Positions 6,435 through 8,482 of a stretch of DNA of 8,482 nucleotides are shown here, piece by piece (the stretch's first letter is position 1; each line of letters begins with the position of its first letter). The notes under the pieces are model-generated. The model saw only the letters and a program-made list of their open reading frames with translations, was not told the origin of the DNA and did not search any database. The DNA comes from Bacteroidales bacterium. Lineage in GTDB: Bacteria; Bacteroidota; Bacteroidia; Bacteroidales; Paludibacteraceae. The stretch is taken from NCBI GenBank assembly GCA_900768725.1, contig CAAGDU010000146.1, positions 1 to 8,482 of the forward strand, written 5' to 3'. The position numbers and the translations under genes are program-made.

Positions 6435-7628
6435 ATGTATTCAGACTTTCAAGCCCACTTGCAGGCTACTTTGCAAGACATCAAAGACGCCGGTCTTTAC
6501 AAGAACGAGCGCGTGATTATCACTCCTCAGTCGTCTGCCATCAAGGTGGAAGGCAACAAGGATGTTATCAACTTCTGCGCGAACAACTACCTCGGTCTTG
6601 CCGACAATGCCGAACTCATTCAGGCAGCCAAAGAGCGCATGGACGCTCGCGGCTACGGCATGGCTTCCGTGCGCTTCATCTGCGGCACGCAGGATACCCA
6701 CAAGCACTTGGAGCAAGCCATCTCCGACTTCTTCGGCACCGAGGATACCATCCTCTATGCGGCTTGCTTCGATGCCAATGGCGGTTTGTTTGAGCCGCTC
6801 TTGACCGACCAAGACGCCATCATCTCCGATGCCCTCAACCACGCGTCTATCATCGATGGCGTGCGTCTGTGCAAGGCAGTGCGTTACCGCTATGCCAACG
6901 GCGATATGGCTGACCTTGAGGAGCAACTGAAGAAAGCACAGGCGCAGCGTTTCCGTATCATCGCTACCGACGGCGTATTCTCCATGGACGGCAATGTCTG
7001 CCCGCTGGATAAGATTTACGAACTTGCGCAGAAATACAACGCCCTCGTGATGGTGGATGAGAGCCACTCCGCGGGTGTGGTCGGCAAGACGGGACACGGC
7101 GTAACCGAACAATACGACCTGCGCGGGAAGATAGAGATTATCACGGGCACGCTCGGCAAGGCGTTCGGCGGCTCTGTGGGCGGCTTCACCACGGGTAAGA
7201 AGGAGATTATCGACCTGCTGCGCCAGCGCAGTCGTCCGTACTTGTTCAGCAACTCCATCCCTCCGATGATTGCTGCTGCGGGGATTAAGACCTTCGAGAT
7301 ACTGACTCGGAGCAACGAGTTGCAAGACCGCCTGCATGCTAACACCGACTATTTCGTGGCACGCATGAAAGAGGCAGGGTTCGACATCAAGCCCACGCAG
7401 TCGGCTATCTGCGCCGTGATGCTCTACGACGCGCGTCTGAGCCAAGAGTTTGCTGCTGCGTTGCAAGAAGAAGGCATCTACGTTACGGGCTTCTACTACC
7501 CCGTAGTGCCGCAGGGACAGGCGCGTATCCGCGTGCAACTCTCCGCCGCTCATACCCGCGAGCAATTGGATAAGGGCGTGGCAGCGTTCGTCAAGGTGGG
7601 CAAAGCCCTCGGCGTGCTGAATAAGTAA
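6435..7628 (+). CDS. kbl: Glycine C-acetyltransferase (2-amino-3-ketobutyrate CoA ligase)
   Basis: This PLP-dependent enzyme of the alpha-oxoamine synthase family cleaves 2-amino-3-oxobutyrate with CoA to glycine and acetyl-CoA, the second step of threonine breakdown through threonine dehydrogenase. Its 397 residues match E. coli Kbl (398) nearly end to end: VINFCANNYLGLA at 44-56, GMASVRFICGTQD at 75-87, CFDANGGLFE at 111-120, SDALNHASIIDGVRLCKA at 131-148 with PLP-stacking His136, ATDGVFSMDG at 177-186, VMVDESHSAGVVG at 205-217 with Asp208, and ITGTLGKAFGG at 236-246 with Schiff-base Lys242. The C-terminal EEGIYVTGFYYPVVPQGQ also fits. BioF or serine palmitoyltransferase are related alternatives, but the pattern is clearly Kbl. 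No tdh gene is visible nearby; recQ follows after 17 bases. Confidence 0.97.
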   Translation: MYSDFQAHLQATLQDIKDAGLYKNERVIITPQSSAIKVEGNKDVINFCANNYLGLADNAELIQAAKERMDARGYGMASVRFICGTQDTHKHLEQAISDFFGTEDTILYAACFDANGGLFEPLLTDQDAIISDALNHASIIDGVRLCKAVRYRYANGDMADLEEQLKKAQAQRFRIIATDGVFSMDGNVCPLDKIYELAQKYNALVMVDESHSAGVVGKTGHGVTEQYDLRGKIEIITGTLGKAFGGSVGGFTTGKKEIIDLLRQRSRPYLFSNSIPPMIAAAGIKTFEILTRSNELQDRLHANTDYFVARMKEAGFDIKPTQSAICAVMLYDARLSQEFAAALQEEGIYVTGFYYPVVPQGQARIRVQLSAAHTREQLDKGVAAFVKVGKALGVLNK

Positions 7629-7645
7629 ATCCGGCATAGAACAAC

Positions 7646-8332
7646 ATGTCTCCGAAAGAGGTTCTTCGGACATATTGGCATTACGATGATTTCCGCCCAT
7701 TACAGGCGGAAATCATTGATTGTGTACTCGCGGGCAAAGACACCCTTGCTCTGATGCCTACGGGCGGGGGGAAGAGCTTGTGTTTTCAAGTGCCAACGAT
7801 GGTCAAAGGCGGACTGTGCTTGGTCGTTACGCCGCTGATTGCGCTGATGAAAGACCAAGTGGAGAACCTCAGGCAACGGGATATCCTCGCCGCCTCCATC
7901 TACACGGGCATGAGCCGCGACCAACAGCGCGTGGCGCTGGACAACTGCCAGTTCGGTCCGTATCATTTCCTCTATGTATCGCCCGAGCGGCTGGAGAGCG
8001 AGGCGTTTCGCAAGCGGCTGACGGAACTGCCGATATGTCTGATTGCCGTGGACGAGGCACACTGTATCTCACAGTGGGGCTACGACTTCCGCCCGTCGTA
8101 TCTACATATCGCCGACATCCGCGAGAGTCTGCCCGAGGTGGCTGTGCTGGCGCTGACCGCCACCGCCACGCCCGCCGTGGCAGACGACATACAGGAGCGG
8201 CTGCATTTTCGGGAAAAGAACCTGCTGAAGAAGAGTTTTCGCAGGGAGAACTTGCAGTATGTGGTGAGGAATGTGGGAGGACCCTCTAAATCTCCCTTAA
8301 AGGGAGACTTTAATTCATTACCAAAAACATGA
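7646..8332 (+). CDS. recQ: RecQ family DNA helicase, truncated to the first RecA domain (probable pseudogene)
   Basis: RecQ helicases unwind DNA 3' to 5' in recombination and replication repair. The 228-codon frame holds an intact first helicase domain: motif 0 FRPLQ at 16-20, Walker A MPTGGGKS at 37-44 with Lys43, motif Ia VVTPLIALMKDQ at 60-71, YVSPERL at 110-116, DEAH at 136-139, the aromatic-rich loop HCISQWGYDFRPSY at 139-152 and motif III LTATATP at 170-176. Homology runs on through SFRRENLQYVVRNV (197-210), then switches at about base 8276 into a hairpin repeat whose translation gives SPLKGDF before a TGA. The second RecA domain, the zinc/winged-helix (RQC) part and HRDC, all expected in a protein of roughly 600-730 residues, are missing, and I cannot find them in the remaining 150 bases. 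It cannot be a working helicase as read. An assembly join in the repeat is the main alternative. Confidence 0.9.
   Translation: MSPKEVLRTYWHYDDFRPLQAEIIDCVLAGKDTLALMPTGGGKSLCFQVPTMVKGGLCLVVTPLIALMKDQVENLRQRDILAASIYTGMSRDQQRVALDNCQFGPYHFLYVSPERLESEAFRKRLTELPICLIAVDEAHCISQWGYDFRPSYLHIADIRESLPEVAVLALTATATPAVADDIQERLHFREKNLLKKSFRRENLQYVVRNVGGPSKSPLKGDFNSLPKT
8278..8311. repeat. Hairpin repeat of the AGGACCC/CTCCC-GGGAG type, breaking recQ
   Basis: AGGACCC (8278-8284) is followed by a 7-base spacer and the arms TCTCCCT (8291-8297) and AGGGAGA (8301-8307) around a 3-base loop. The design is the same as the two units after the transporter at 5.65-5.72 kb, with a different stem sequence that still pairs. 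It begins where RecQ similarity stops, so it marks an insertion or recombination point. Confidence 0.7.
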
Positions 8333-8482
8333 TATAGTTTATAGGGGTTGTAGGTTTCAGTGATGTTCTCTGATTCTCCTTTGCAGCAGGCGAGACGCCT
8401 GCGCACCCGGACATCCCGCGGGCGAGACGCCCGCGTCCCCAGTAGAGGCGTTTCCTGTGTGCGGGTATATCTCTTTTCCAGA
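8333..8482. repeat. Non-coding end of window with two REP-like GC-rich hairpins
   Basis: This stretch carries no recognisable gene. GCAGGCG (8386-8392) pairs with CGCCTGC (8396-8402), and CGCGGGCG (8417-8424) pairs with CGCCCGCG (8428-8435); both have an AGA loop. The 11-base core GGCGAGACGCC is identical in both (8389-8399 and 8421-8431), 32 bases apart. One stem pair differs in a compensating way: A8388:T8400 against G8420:C8432. CACCC-GGACATCC links the two. This matches the general design of REP/REPIN-type repeats moved by RAYT transposases. The flanks (8333-8385 and 8436-8482) show nothing I can assign. Confidence 0.7.

Noticed and set aside
1600..7628. Functional operon linking ridA and kbl in threonine/serine metabolism
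   Set aside because: Both touch threonine-derived intermediates, but they are over 4 kb apart with unrelated genes and a hairpin block between them; the link is too weak.
6441..7700. 419-codon open frame on the minus strand opposite kbl
   Set aside because: It lies over a near-perfect Kbl and shows no family pattern; it is a codon-bias shadow.
8386..8435. CRISPR array at the end of the window
   Set aside because: Only two palindromic units occur, each a self-complementary hairpin with a short spacer; no further repeats or cas genes are present.
8441..8482. Resumption of the RecQ frame after the repeats
   Set aside because: Reading the last bases in three frames gives short peptides (one with CVRVYLFSR), but none aligns convincingly with the second RecA domain of RecQ.

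Overview
The window looks like a piece of a Bacteroidota chromosome, most likely order Bacteroidales. The reasons are a GldF-type ABC permease, a secreted C1-family (bleomycin-hydrolase-like) peptidase, AT-rich leaders without Shine-Dalgarno sequences in front of otherwise GC-rich genes, and short CTCCC/GGGAG hairpin repeats of a kind I associate with Bacteroidota intergenic DNA. Genus cannot be given. All eight protein genes lie on the + strand. There are no RNA genes, CRISPR arrays, integrases or transposases.

Layout: an AT-rich leader with an imperfect tandem duplication (21-135) precedes an exported C1 peptidase (139-1365). A 234-base gap with small hairpins follows. Next come ridA (1600-1971), a two-domain GIY-YIG/T5orf172-type protein of visibly lower GC (1989-2654), peptide release factor 3 prfC (2657-4330) and a NupG-type nucleoside transporter (4371-5645). 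Two tandem hairpin repeats (5643-5720) separate these from a GldF-like ABC permease (5748-6407), glycine C-acetyltransferase kbl (6435-7628) and the N-terminal third of a RecQ helicase (7646-8332).

Most genes are ordinary housekeeping or metabolic functions: enamine/imine detoxification (RidA), threonine/glycine metabolism (Kbl), nucleoside uptake (NupG type), translation termination (RF3) and DNA repair (RecQ). Tight spacing (17 bases ridA to GIY-YIG, 2 bases GIY-YIG to prfC, 40 bases prfC to the transporter, 27 bases gldF-like to kbl, 17 bases kbl to recQ) suggests two transcription runs divided by the hairpin repeats near 5.7 kb. The gene products do not form one obvious pathway.

The unusual content is repeat DNA in several forms. 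(1) RF3 carries about 30 extra in-frame codons (2897-2986), built of internal direct repeats, between switch I and the DTPGH motif of its GTPase domain. (2) Three hairpin repeats share one design (AGGACCC, a 7-8 base spacer, then a CTCCC/GGGAG-type hairpin); two are tandem after the transporter and one breaks recQ right after codon 210. (3) Two REP-like GC-rich hairpins near 8.4 kb share a GGCGAGACGCC core and show a compensatory base-pair change. (4) There are an imperfect duplication upstream of the peptidase and a heptamer repeat over the gldF-like stop. I see no clearly new multi-gene system; the best leads are the RF3 insertion, the broken recQ and the GIY-YIG protein with its C-terminal recognition-type domain.
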